A DNA stretch of 64,000 bases from Streptomyces tendae (GTDB taxonomy: Bacteria; Actinomycetota; Actinomycetes; Streptomycetales; Streptomycetaceae). Of the stretch, positions 35,696 to 43,762 are shown piece after piece. Within the stretch, counting starts at the first letter, position 1. Every line of letters starts with the position of its first letter. Below the pieces are notes generated by a model. The model worked only from the letters and a program-made list of their open reading frames with translations, searched no databases and was not told the origin of the DNA. The stretch lies in NCBI RefSeq assembly GCF_014650435.1, contig NZ_BMUY01000016.1, positions 113,615-177,614 of the forward strand. Reading direction: 5' to 3'. The translations under genes were made by a program, and so were the position numbers.

Positions 35696-36997
35696 CTACT
35701 CCTCCAGGAGGGCTTCGTCAAAGATGTACTCCTGCCCCGACTTGGCCAACAGGCGGCGCAGCCTTTCCTCCCTGCCCGTGGGGCCGTCGTGAAGCCACGT
35801 CTTGATCACGTCGAGGCTGGTGTGGCCGTGCCTCTCAAGGATCTCCTCCACGATCGAACGCCCCCTGGTCAGGTTGGCCAGCGGCCTGCGTTGTGCTCGG
35901 GGGATCTTAGGGAACGTGTCGAACTCAGAGGCATCCGCCGGCTTCGGCTGGAACGCGCGGAGGATCGTCGGCCGCGAACTCCGCTCCGTGGTGCTGAGGA
36001 GCATCCGTGTCTCCCAGGCAACACCGACAGTCGTCGGGTCGAAGGAACCAACGGGAAGCACGATGCCGGCGAGAAGCCAGTGCACGGTCGCCATGCACCA
36101 CACATGGTCACCGATGCGGTACGCCTTGACATCGCGGACGGAGTTGAACTGCGCTTTGGGCGCGGCAAGCCAGCCCCGCGAGGCAACCGGCCCGCTCTCT
36201 GGGAGGCTCTCACCGTCGGCGCTCTCCGGGTCCTCCAGCGGCGTGCCCTCGTAGAGGAAGGAGCGTCGCGCCAAGGGGCCAGGGCGCACCTGATGCCTGA
36301 CGTAGGCGTCGGACGAGACGTACTCCAGCGTCTCCTCATCGGGCAGGAACGACTCCACGGCCTCAATGTCAACGTCTGTCGCGGCGGCGAACCGCTCCAC
36401 AACCTGGTCCAGCGTCGTGAGGTGTACGAAGCGGTCAGCGATGCCGTGTAGGTCCTGATGCATCGGCGCCAGGTAGGACGTGCCGTCGCCGAAGTCCTTG
36501 GTGTTGCGGCTGACGAAGTAGACGGTCTCCTCCGGGTGCTGCCGCGCGTACTCGACGGCCGTCAGCCAGATCGCGGCGTCGCGCCCGCCAGTCTTCACTG
36601 TGTCCCCGCCCTCGGAGACAACCACCCTCTTGCACGGCGGCAGGACGTTCGACTCGCGCCGGAAGGCTTCCTGCAAGACTTCCGGGCTCGTCTGGATGAC
36701 CTCGGCGATGGCCAGGTACTGGGTCCTCCAGTAGCTCTCACACGCCTTCATTTCCAGCTGCGGGAGCACGCCCGGTGTGGTCGGCCACGGAGTGGACTTC
36801 ACGAACCGCTCCAGCGCCTCGACGGCCTTCTGGTGCTTCTCCCGGTAGGGCACGGCCCGGTGGGAGATCAGCTCATCCATGACGACCGACGGCACGGCCA
36901 CCCTGTCGACCTTCGACGTGCTGATGGTCTTGAGAAGGTCCGAGCTGACGCTGTCCAGTCGGAAGCCGTCCACGATGTTGGTGTCCAGAATGATCAA
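35696..36997 (-). CDS. Large PIN-domain ribonuclease-like protein
   Basis: 433 residues, ATG preceded by GGGGAGGGG. The first 200 residues form a PIN domain of the DUF4935 type: LDTN at the N-terminus, DELISHR (Asp-Glu near residue 42), KTGGRDAAIWLTAVEYARQH and VSRNTKDF supply the four acidic residues that bind metal. The C-terminal 230 residues are an unrecognised mixed domain. There is no antitoxin gene beside it, unlike VapBC. Long DUF4935 proteins are often found in defence islands, where they cut RNA or tRNA on sensing phage. It stands as a single cargo gene in an IS-rich area. Confidence 0.7.
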   Translation of the reverse strand: MIILDTNIVDGFRLDSVSSDLLKTISTSKVDRVAVPSVVMDELISHRAVPYREKHQKAVEALERFVKSTPWPTTPGVLPQLEMKACESYWRTQYLAIAEVIQTSPEVLQEAFRRESNVLPPCKRVVVSEGGDTVKTGGRDAAIWLTAVEYARQHPEETVYFVSRNTKDFGDGTSYLAPMHQDLHGIADRFVHLTTLDQVVERFAAATDVDIEAVESFLPDEETLEYVSSDAYVRHQVRPGPLARRSFLYEGTPLEDPESADGESLPESGPVASRGWLAAPKAQFNSVRDVKAYRIGDHVWCMATVHWLLAGIVLPVGSFDPTTVGVAWETRMLLSTTERSSRPTILRAFQPKPADASEFDTFPKIPRAQRRPLANLTRGRSIVEEILERHGHTSLDVIKTWLHDGPTGREERLRRLLAKSGQEYIFDEALLEE

Positions 36998-37104
36998 AGG
37001 GTCCCCTCCCCTGGTGCTGGTGGTGCGGGCCCAAGGGTTTCAGCCGGCCCAAGGCGCCGCACCCGGATTCGGGAAGCCCGAGTTGTGTGCCCTTGCTGCG
37101 CCCG

Positions 37105-37330
37105 ATAAATCGCTGCCGGGACGGTCGTCGGCTCCCCCTCCAAGGGCCGCCTGTGGCGGCACGATCCGACCGAGCGACCCGAACTGTTCAGCGACGCCCT
37201 CGTGTCCTGCGCCGGATCGCTGGAGATCGTGGACCCGCCCGTATTCGGCGTCCAGCTGGAGTTCGACGACGGGGAGCCCGATCAGGAGCATGAGCCGGTC
37301 GGGCCGATGGGCACGATGGCCCTGTTCTGA
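37105..37330 (+). pseudogene. 5'-truncated gene remnant
   Basis: From just after a TAA at about 37102 the frame runs open to the TGA at 37328-37330 with strong coding bias (GRLWRHDPTERPELFSDALV, then IVDPPVFGVQLEFDDGEP), but no start codon or ribosome site is available. It looks like the last 70-75 codons of a gene whose front was lost when the neighbouring DNA was rearranged. The 200 bp after it hold only G-rich low-complexity sequence. Confidence 0.5.
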
Positions 37331-37530
37331 CCTCTGCCTGAATGGGGGCGGGGGCCCGTGAGACGGAGGGCCGGGGGCGGTGGCACCGGCGGCCGGGGAT
37401 GCGCGACCCCTGCCGTCCGGACGCTGTAGCGGCATGACCGCCGATGCCGTTCTCCCGGCCGCGCGCTTGCTCAAGGCGCGCGGTCGCGGACTGTAGCAGA
37501 ACCAGCGATTCGGGCGTTCGGTGTCAGAAC

Positions 37531-37830
37531 CTATCCAGACGGGCCCACGTGCGATGCCTCGACCCGGGCGAGCTGTGTTGGTCGGGCTGTGACGTCGCGC
37601 TCCGCGCAGTCGTCCCAGGAGATCTCGTACTTGATGCCGTGGTTGGCGCTGGCGCCGGAGCAGACGGAGCAGAGGACCAGTACGGTGACGTGGGAGCAGT
37701 AGGTCACGTCGGGCAGATCGCTTCCGTCTGGCGCTTCGTACTGCTCGCAGGCCCGATTGATGCAGTCCCACGGGCCGACGGGCACCTCGATGGGAACGTG
37801 CCGGCTGTAGTCGAAGTCGTCCTCGTACAT
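37531..37830 (-). CDS. Small Cys-rich protein next to IS701 remnant
   Basis: 99 residues if started at the ATG at 37830; the frame stays open upstream into the IS701 remnant, so the true start may have been removed by the insertion. Cys residues at CINRACEQY and YCSHVTVLVLCSVC suggest a zinc ribbon; the C-terminus contains EISWDDCAERD. No ribosome site precedes the ATG. Possibly a 5'-truncated gene. Confidence 0.4.
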   Translation of the reverse strand: MYEDDFDYSRHVPIEVPVGPWDCINRACEQYEAPDGSDLPDVTYCSHVTVLVLCSVCSGASANHGIKYEISWDDCAERDVTARPTQLARVEASHVGPSG

Positions 37831-37844
37831 CGACGGGTCGTCTA

Positions 37845-38684
37845 GTAGTGCTTCGTTAGGTTCTGGACGGTCTGCGGCTGCTCCGTCGGCCAGGCAGGGG
37901 GCGTCCGCAGGTGGTGCAGGCACCGGTCCAGCACCTCAGCAGGTCCTGTAGAGCGTCGAGGACCTGGTAGAGGGTCAGGCCGGTGTGGGGACTTTTGGGT
38001 CGAGTCTCCTGAGGGTGAGGAATGCCTGGGCGGCGGTGACGAGCGTGACGTGGTGGTGCCAGCCGCGCCAGGTGCGGCCCTCGAAGTGGTCCAGTCACAG
38101 GCCGTGCTTGAGCTCGCGGTAGTCGTGCTCGATCCGCCAGCGCATCTTGGCCCACCGCACCAGGTCGGCGGCAGGTGTGGTGGCGGGCAGGTTCGATATC
38201 CAGTACTGCGTCGGGGCGTCCTGGCCGTGCGGCCACTCGACCAGGAGTGTCCGGTGGGCAGGATGCCGTCCCACCGGTTGCGGCCACCGCCCGCTTCCTG
38301 GGCCGCGACCAAGGACTGCTTCCCGGCGGGCCGGACGGTCAGGACCGCGAAGCGTGAGGTCATCGCCCCTTTGCTGCCCTGTCGCCAGGTCACCTCGGCG
38401 AACCGGTCCTCACCCGCCTCGACCGCGAGGGCGGACACTGCGCGGGGCGGGGTGCGGTAGCGGGGAAGCGTCGGCGGCCCGAGCCCTGCGTAAACCGGCT
38501 GGTGCGGCGCGACGTCCTCGGGGTGGGCGACCTCCTTCCCGGTCAGCGCCAGCACGTAGGACAGTCCCCGTTCCTCAAGACCGAGCCGGAAGGGGGTGCT
38601 GACGCCGTAGCCGGCATCGGCAACCACCACCGGCGCCTTCACCTGCCAGTCGGCGAGCGTGTCGAGGAGGCCGAGCGCGAGCCG
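37845..38684 (-). pseudogene. IS701-family transposase remnant
   Basis: On the minus strand the frame reads LLDTLADWQVKAPVVVADAG, YGVSTPFRLGLEERGLSYVL and on, the catalytic middle of an IS701-type transposase. After GILPTGH near 38250 the frame shifts; the continuation (WPHGQDAPTQYWISNLPATT, then RWRIEHDYRELKHGL) runs into a TGA at about 38096 and resumes to LTLYQVLDALQDLLRCW. The N-terminal part is missing: it is cut at 38685, where a 35-bp foreign piece begins. The left end near 37845 (GTAGTGCTTCGTTAGG) is probably the original IS terminus. The element is dead. Confidence 0.7.
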
Positions 38685-38719
38685 CCACCAGCGTCGTCGA
38701 CTAGAAACGAGCCCCCGCA
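38685..38719 (-). repeat. 35-bp inverted duplicate of 44715-44749
   Basis: These 35 bases are the exact reverse complement of 44715-44749, which spans the last codons of the VirD4-like ATPase gene, its TAG and the leader up to the next start codon. Here the piece joins the cut IS701 transposase to a truncated gene. Bases just outside differ, so the match ends sharply on both sides. Confidence 0.9.
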
Positions 38720-38930
38720 GCTGGACGATGTGTTCGTCCAGCAGGATCCATGCCTCGTGCAGCCAGTCCCGGCAGTAGAGGTCGTTGGTGTACTCGTAGA
38801 TGTCGTCGCCGTAGCCGCGCTCGATGGCACTGACCAGGGCGGCCCACGCGTTCACCCTTTCAGTGACCGTGAACGCCGTTCGCCAGCCGCGCTGGTGCAA
38901 CAGCTCCCCCACCTCGGTCTCCGTAGCCAC
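38720..38930 (-). pseudogene. 3'-truncated gene fused to IS701 remnant
   Basis: From the GTG at 38930 about 70 codons read MATETEVGELLHQRGWRTAF, then TERVNAWAALVSAIERGYGD and DWLHEAWILLDEHIVQLRG, after which the 35-bp duplicate and then transposase sequence follow in the same frame. The N-terminal part looks like a normal small Streptomyces protein of unknown function, cut off by the rearrangement. A fusion product of about 220 residues could be translated before the first frameshift. Confidence 0.55.
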
Positions 38931-38971
38931 GGGCGGAGGATCTCACGCGGAAGCCGTCCGGGCGATCGAGA

Positions 38972-39852
38972 TAGTGTCCCGCCAGAGGCCGCGGGCCCTG
39001 AAGCATGATCAAGGTGAGACGATCTCGCCGTGGCTGGTGTGATTGCGGCGTCGGAACCCTCCTGGATAGCCCCGTTCACCGGGCTGAGCCCACGACAGTT
39101 CACGAAACTTGTGACCGCGTTGCGGCGGGAGGGCGCCGACCCGGTGAGCAGAGGCCGGCCCTGGGGCTTGCCGCTGGAAGACAGATTTCTGCTGGTGGCC
39201 GCGTACTGGCGGACGAACCTCACCCTGCGGCAGCTGGCCCCGTTGTTCGGGGTCTCCAAGTCCGCCGCGGACCGGATCATCGCCCACCTCGGGCCATTGC
39301 TCGCCCTGCGGCCTCGCACGAGGTTCCGGAAAGACACGGTGCTGATCGTCGACGGCACCCTAATCCCCACCCGGGACCACACGATCGCCGAGCAGTCGAA
39401 GAACTACAGGTACTCCACCAACCACCAAGTCGTCATCGATGCCGACACCCGTCTGGTCGTCGCCGTCGGCCGGCCGGTCCCGGGGAACCGCAACGACTGC
39501 AAGGCATGGGAGCTGTCCGGAGCGAAGGACGCCATCGGCCTGACCACTGTGATCGCTGACGGCGGCTACCGGGGCACTGGCCTGATCATCCCTCACCGCC
39601 GTGACCCCGGTCGGGCCGAACTACCAAGTTGGAAAGAGGAACACAACGCCTCTCACCGCAAGGTCAGGGCCCGGGTCGAGCACGCCTTCGCCCGGATGAA
39701 GAGCTGGAAGATCCTCCGCGACTGCCGCTTGTAGGGCAACGGAGTTCACCACGCCATGCTCGGTATCGCCCGCCTCCACAACGTCACCATCACCGGCTGA
39801 ACCGAGCAGGCAGGTCAGCAAGCACGACCGTGATCAATTACGGGACAACGCT
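38972..39852 (+). mobile_element. IS5/DDE_Tnp_4-type insertion sequence, probably inactive
   Basis: About 880 bp with one transposase gene. Imperfect ends can be proposed from GTGTCCCG near 38975 and its inverted counterpart CGGGACAA near 39841, with TGATCA close to both ends. A second IS of the same superfamily starts right at its right end. Confidence 0.55.
39030..39734 (+). CDS. IS5/DDE_Tnp_4-type transposase with premature stop
   Basis: 234 residues from the GTG at 39030. An HTH region (LTLRQLAPLFGVSKSAADRI) is followed by the DDE core (DTVLIVDGTLIPTRD, VIADGGYRGTGLIIPHRR, and RKVRARVEHAFARMKSWKIL). Compared with the intact copy at 39913-40683 it stops early: after ILRDCR the text reads L-TAG and then GNGVHHAMLGIARLHNVTIT in the same frame, which matches the last 24 residues of the intact relative. 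A single mutation therefore truncated it, and it is probably inactive. Confidence 0.75.
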   Translation: MAGVIAASEPSWIAPFTGLSPRQFTKLVTALRREGADPVSRGRPWGLPLEDRFLLVAAYWRTNLTLRQLAPLFGVSKSAADRIIAHLGPLLALRPRTRFRKDTVLIVDGTLIPTRDHTIAEQSKNYRYSTNHQVVIDADTRLVVAVGRPVPGNRNDCKAWELSGAKDAIGLTTVIADGGYRGTGLIIPHRRDPGRAELPSWKEEHNASHRKVRARVEHAFARMKSWKILRDCRL

Positions 39853-39854
39853 TA

Positions 39855-40724
39855 AAGGGTGTTGCAGAAGGCCGTGATCAGGCAGGTCGGAGCGGTGTTC
39901 GGGCGTGTGTGGTCATGCGGTGAGGGCGAGGTTGTGCATGCGGGCGACGGCCTGGACGGCGTGATGGAGGCCGTCGCCGCGTTGCCGGCAGTCGCGGAGG
40001 ATCTTGTAGTTCTTCATGCGGGAGAAGGTGTGCTCGACGCGGGCGCGGACCTTGCGATGCTGCGCGTTGTCCTCCTCCTCGCCCTTCAGCAGGGGTCGCC
40101 CCGGGCGTTTGCGGTGCGGGACGATCAGGCCGGTATTGATGTAGGCGCCGTCGCCGAGGACGGTCACGCCTTCGCAGTGTGCGGCCAGGCCGGAATCCCG
40201 CCAGGCTTTCGCGTCAGCCGTGTTACCGGGCACCGGACGTGCCGCGGCCACCACCAGCCGTGTCTCCGCGTCCACGATGACCTGCACGTTCGCCGAGAAC
40301 CGGTAGTTACGCGAGGACGCTCCGACCTTGCGGTCACGGACCGGGACGAGGGTGCCGTCCACGATCCACAGCCGCTCGACAGCGTCCTGGGAGGTGCGGG
40401 CCGGCTCGAGCGCGAGCAGCGGACCGAGCCGCTGGATCACCCGGCACACGGTCGCCGGAGAGACGCCGAACAGAGGGGCCAGCTGCCGCATGGTGAGATT
40501 CGTGCGGTAGTACACCGCCACCAGCAGCACCCGTTCGGCCAGCGGCAGCCGCCACGGACGACCCCACCCACAGCCCTCGCCACCACGCTCCCGGACCGCT
40601 TTCAGCAACCGGCCGAACTGATCGACCCGCAACCCCGTGAACGTCTCTACCCACACCCGCTCGGCCCTCAACACCCCAGCCATACAACGGATATGCCCTG
40701 ATCACGGCCTTCTGCAACACCCTT
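39855..40724 (-). mobile_element. Intact IS5/DDE_Tnp_4-type insertion sequence with TA duplication
   Basis: The sequences 39853-39882 and 40697-40726 are exact reverse complements over 30 bp. Taking the outer TA at both ends as the target duplication leaves an element of about 870 bp. It inserted directly beside the older IS on the left and cut a gene on the right. Confidence 0.85.
39913..40683 (-). CDS. IS5/DDE_Tnp_4-type transposase, intact
   Basis: 256 residues. The N-terminal HTH (LTMRQLAPLFGVSPATVCRV) precedes the DDE core: IVDGTLVPVRDRK (first Asp), VLGDGAYINTGLIVPHR (second Asp) and RKVRARVEHTFSRMKNYKIL (Glu). Full length for the group with a normal C-terminus (AVQAVARMHNLALT). With perfect inverted repeats on both sides it should be competent for transposition. 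Confidence 0.88.
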   Translation of the reverse strand: MAGVLRAERVWVETFTGLRVDQFGRLLKAVRERGGEGCGWGRPWRLPLAERVLLVAVYYRTNLTMRQLAPLFGVSPATVCRVIQRLGPLLALEPARTSQDAVERLWIVDGTLVPVRDRKVGASSRNYRFSANVQVIVDAETRLVVAAARPVPGNTADAKAWRDSGLAAHCEGVTVLGDGAYINTGLIVPHRKRPGRPLLKGEEEDNAQHRKVRARVEHTFSRMKNYKILRDCRQRGDGLHHAVQAVARMHNLALTA

Positions 40725-40726
40725 TA

Positions 40727-40883
40727 GGTGGTTGTGCGGCATGGTCAACGCCTGGACGGCCAGGCTCTCGGGGGCTTCGGTCATCTGGTGGTCTCCCAAC
40801 CGGCGCGGGGCGGTTCCGTTGAAAGCCTGGCCGGCCAGCAGGTCCACCGTGCAGTTCGGCCTGTGAACGTGTCCGCGCACCAT
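40727..40883 (-). pseudogene. Gene start cut by the insertion sequence
   Basis: From the ATG at 40883 the frame reads MVRGHVHRPNCTVDLLAGQA, then FNGTAPRRLGDHQMTEAPES and on for about 52 codons before meeting the IS end at 40726. The rest of the gene is not seen beyond the IS. It lies directly downstream of the winged-helix protein and was probably its operon partner. Confidence 0.45.
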
Positions 40884-40886
40884 GTC

Positions 40887-42338
40887 CTAGTGCGGTTCCG
40901 GGCCTGCGGGCGGCCAGTACTCCCACGATCCCAGTCGGTCCTCTGTATCGAGCCGGTGTTCCGCTGTCTCCTCGGCCTGCGCCCAAAGTGTCTCGCACGC
41001 CACCACCGGATCGTGCGTCTCGACCAGTGACGCGATCTCGGCGCTGGACAAGAGCACGTTCTCGGGGCGCGCGCCTGGTACGCGGCATCCCCGTGCGGTG
41101 GTTGCCGGGCGTAGGTCTGCATGACGGGACAGGATCCGGCGGATCTCCGCGAGAGCTGCGGCCGCGCGGGCTGCGGCGGGCCGGAAGGTGCGGGCCTTGC
41201 GTGCCTGCATCGCTGCGTACCGCGGGCCGTGCTGGGTGCCGTTGTCGTCCCAGGTCGACGTCGCCAGCTGCCGGTACGGCGCGATCAGCCCGTCGGGGAG
41301 GAAGAGCTGTCCCGTGTTCGCCCGCCGCCGGATCTCGGAGGACACGTACGAGGCGACATGCCGGGGCCTCAGAGGAACCGTCCACCGTGCCAGCTCCCGG
41401 GCGATCTCTTCCCAGGACCAGCCCGCCTTGAAGAACGGCCGCAGACTGTGCGCCAGTTGACGCACGCACGATCCCTGGGTCCACCAAGTGTGCAGCTGAA
41501 CGCAGCGGGCCTCTCGCATGGCAGCGGCTGTCCTGGCCGCGGACCATCCGGTCGAGCCCTTCGCGCGGTGCTTGGGGGACTTCTCCCGGCAGGCGCGCTC
41601 GCGCGTCCTGTCTTTGATCCCCCCACCTACAGAACTGGAGGATCGTGGTTGAGGTACCACCACAGAAGGGGTGCACTGCCCCGGGTTATCCACAGGCTCC
41701 GTCTGGCGCAGACTCCGCCGTTTCCGCTGCTTGTCCACCGCCGCTGCGACCGCCAGCTCACGGCCGGCGTTGGTGACACCGACCTGCCGGGCCGTATACC
41801 CCTCCCCTTCGATCCGGCGGCCCATGGCCTCGTCCCATACCCGGGGTGCGACCGCGGCGAACAGCGTGGCCGTACCGCGGTAGCCGTGCTCGCTCGTCCA
41901 TGCCGAGCCGTACCGCGTGCGCAGAACGTTCCGCTTCGACCCGTGCTCCACGTAAGCGACGAGGCCGAGCTCGCGCAGGTAGCGGGCGTGGTTGTAGACC
42001 GCGCGCCGCTTGAGACCGAGTTCGCGGGCCGTCGCCTCTGCACTGAACGGAAAGTGTCCTTCGCCGCTGCGAGCCATTCGCTTGGCGAAGATCTCGGCCA
42101 GCTGAACGGTCGTGCGGCCGGCCTTCGGGTGGTACCCGGCTCCGACCATGAACTGCACGGCCGCGAGGAAGTCCGCGCCTCGGCGTAGACGCCGGGACGC
42201 GGTCGTACCGATCTCCTGCGCATGACTGTCACAGATGAGACCGAAGGAGTGACGCGACGTGTCCGCGACCAGTGCGGTCTTGGACACATCCAGGCGTACC
42301 ACCGGGTTGATATGGCGGCACGCCGAAACGTGCTGCAT
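40887..42338 (-). CDS. Winged-helix, replication-initiator-like protein
   Basis: 483 residues from the ATG at 42338, chosen for ACAGGAG six bases upstream; a longer frame from a GTG at 42401 lacks one. A winged helix is clear (FSAEATARELGLKRRAVYNH then YLRELGLVAYVEHGSKRNVL, about residues 90-135). The middle is basic and linker-like (residues 195-260), and the C-terminal 200 residues include a second helical DNA-binding-like part (AGWSWEEIARELARWTVPLR). Size, layout and the palindrome-rich region ahead fit an actinobacterial plasmid replication or copy-control protein, but no catalytic motif proves it. Confidence 0.6.
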   Translation of the reverse strand: MQHVSACRHINPVVRLDVSKTALVADTSRHSFGLICDSHAQEIGTTASRRLRRGADFLAAVQFMVGAGYHPKAGRTTVQLAEIFAKRMARSGEGHFPFSAEATARELGLKRRAVYNHARYLRELGLVAYVEHGSKRNVLRTRYGSAWTSEHGYRGTATLFAAVAPRVWDEAMGRRIEGEGYTARQVGVTNAGRELAVAAAVDKQRKRRSLRQTEPVDNPGQCTPSVVVPQPRSSSSVGGGIKDRTRERACREKSPKHRAKGSTGWSAARTAAAMREARCVQLHTWWTQGSCVRQLAHSLRPFFKAGWSWEEIARELARWTVPLRPRHVASYVSSEIRRRANTGQLFLPDGLIAPYRQLATSTWDDNGTQHGPRYAAMQARKARTFRPAAARAAAALAEIRRILSRHADLRPATTARGCRVPGARPENVLLSSAEIASLVETHDPVVACETLWAQAEETAEHRLDTEDRLGSWEYWPPAGPEPH

Positions 42339-43056
42339 TATGGCTCCTGTCTTCGGAGCTCCTGCGCCGAAGCGCACGAAACCCCGGTGACGGTGTTTCA
42401 CGGTTGAGGAACCGAAAATCTGTCCGACCTGGGGAGGTCGGGCACTTCGCCGGACCAGGGATTAGGCCCCCTGGAGACGGCGGTGACAGTTCGGCCGAAC
42501 GGCCCGGCGGCAACCGGGCCTCGCGGCCAGGGACGGCGGCGGGCCTGGGGAAGGCTCCGCGGGTATCCGCCACTTCGGTCGGTTACGTCATCCAGCTCCC
42601 CTCAGCGGGGACCGCGACGAAGCCGCATGCCGGGCGGCATGCGGAAAATCGCCAGTGGGCTGGTGCTGACACAGCCTCCATCTGGCGGTGCTTGTTGTGT
42701 CCCGAGGGACAGTTGCGGGTACGCTGCATTGCAGCGAGACCTCGCTTTCCAACAGGGCCTCGGTCTCGCGATGTGCGAGACGCCTTTCCGAAGAGCTTCC
42801 TCGCACCGACTCGGCCCCCGTGGCGCGAACCAGGTTGTGCCGACCTGGTGCCATGTGGGGCTTTTGTCGTGTCCGAGATCCGCTCCTGCGTCCAGATGGG
42901 GCGCAGAAAGCGGCGCGGGACCACCCTAGTCCCATCGCCACGACATCTGTCACACGTTCCACGTGCTCCTCCCCCGTGTCGTTCGCGTGTTCCTGACGCC
43001 CAGTGGTGTCGCTGGCCTGGATACAACGAGGCCGTAGTACGGGCGATGACGTCTGG
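42339..43056. promoter_or_regulatory. Palindrome-rich control or origin-like region
   Basis: About 720 bp with no convincing gene on either strand. Between 42698 and 42781 lie four palindromes: TGTCCC-ga-GGGACA (42698-42711), CGCTGCA-t-TGCAGCG (42722-42736), AGCGAG-ac-CTCGCT (42733-42746, overlapping) and GTCTCGC-n5-GCGAGAC (42763-42781). They lie some 360 bp upstream of the winged-helix gene and may be operators or part of an origin. The other bases show nothing distinct. Confidence 0.5.
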
Positions 43057-43443
43057 TCAGGACACAAGGCGGTGCTCCCGTGCGGCGGCTGAGTCCGCGG
43101 CGTGGGGCGAGGGGATCTTCGCCCCACGGGACGGGCGCATCTCGATCAGGAGGTCGTCTATCGTGCCGCGGCCGTCGGTCTGGTTCTGCCAGCCCTCGAG
43201 GACGTGGTGGACGATCGACCGAGCCACCAGCTGGTACTCGGCCGCGCACCGCTCGTCCTGGGCAAGGCCGGCCAGGTGCTTGGTGTGACAGTAGGTGGCC
43301 ATCATCTCGGCGATCAGCGGCGAGAACAGCTCCGGCAGCGGCTTCATGTCGGCGCAGGCCCCCGTCTGGACGCCCTCGGGCGCGTGAACCGTAGCGTGAG
43401 TGAGAGGGCGGGGCGGGCGGCGGCGGAAGCGGAAGAGTCGCAT
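43057..43443 (-). CDS. Small protein of unknown function
   Basis: 128 residues from the ATG at 43443, behind GAAGGA; the longer frame to 43611 overlaps the upstream gene. The N-terminus is basic (MRLFRFRRRPPRPL), the middle is helical with Cys and His (MMATYCHTKHLAGLAQDERC), and the C-terminus is charged. No family recognised. Last gene of the VirD4-like operon. Confidence 0.55.
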   Translation of the reverse strand: MRLFRFRRRPPRPLTHATVHAPEGVQTGACADMKPLPELFSPLIAEMMATYCHTKHLAGLAQDERCAAEYQLVARSIVHHVLEGWQNQTDGRGTIDDLLIEMRPSRGAKIPSPHAADSAAAREHRLVS

Positions 43444-43468
43444 CGAAGGGTCCTTCGTGTCGGGCGGG

Positions 43469-43762
43469 TCAGTCGGTGTATGCAGCGGTGATCTGGGCGA
43501 GAAGGCTGTGCGCTCGAGCGGTGTGCTGCTCCACCCACAGGCACAGTTGGGCTTCGGTGACGGTGGCGCCGTTGGGCAGCAGGAACCGGGCCGGCGTCTG
43601 ACCGACCTCAAGCACCTGTTCCAGGTGGCTCACCGCGGCCGTCAGTTCGGTGATGAACGACTCCGCACGCACGCACGCCGCGGCACAGCCGGCGTCGGGG
43701 AACGGAACGAGCGGGACAACTACGGCTGGGGCCCCGGCGGATTCGTGGCAGGGAGCGGTCAT
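43469..43762 (-). CDS. Small helical protein of the transfer operon
   Basis: 97 residues, ATG overlapping the stop of the replication-relaxation gene (ATGA). Helical, with a Cys-rich start (FPDAGCAAACVRAESFITEL) and a following ELTAAVSHLEQVLEVGQTPA. No family recognised; overlap indicates a role tied to its upstream neighbour. Confidence 0.55.
   Translation of the reverse strand: MTAPCHESAGAPAVVVPLVPFPDAGCAAACVRAESFITELTAAVSHLEQVLEVGQTPARFLLPNGATVTEAQLCLWVEQHTARAHSLLAQITAAYTD

Noticed and set aside
42404..43288. 294-codon plus-strand open frame over the palindrome region
   Set aside because: No ribosome site, mixed low-complexity product and overlap with a supported minus-strand gene; the region behaves as non-coding.
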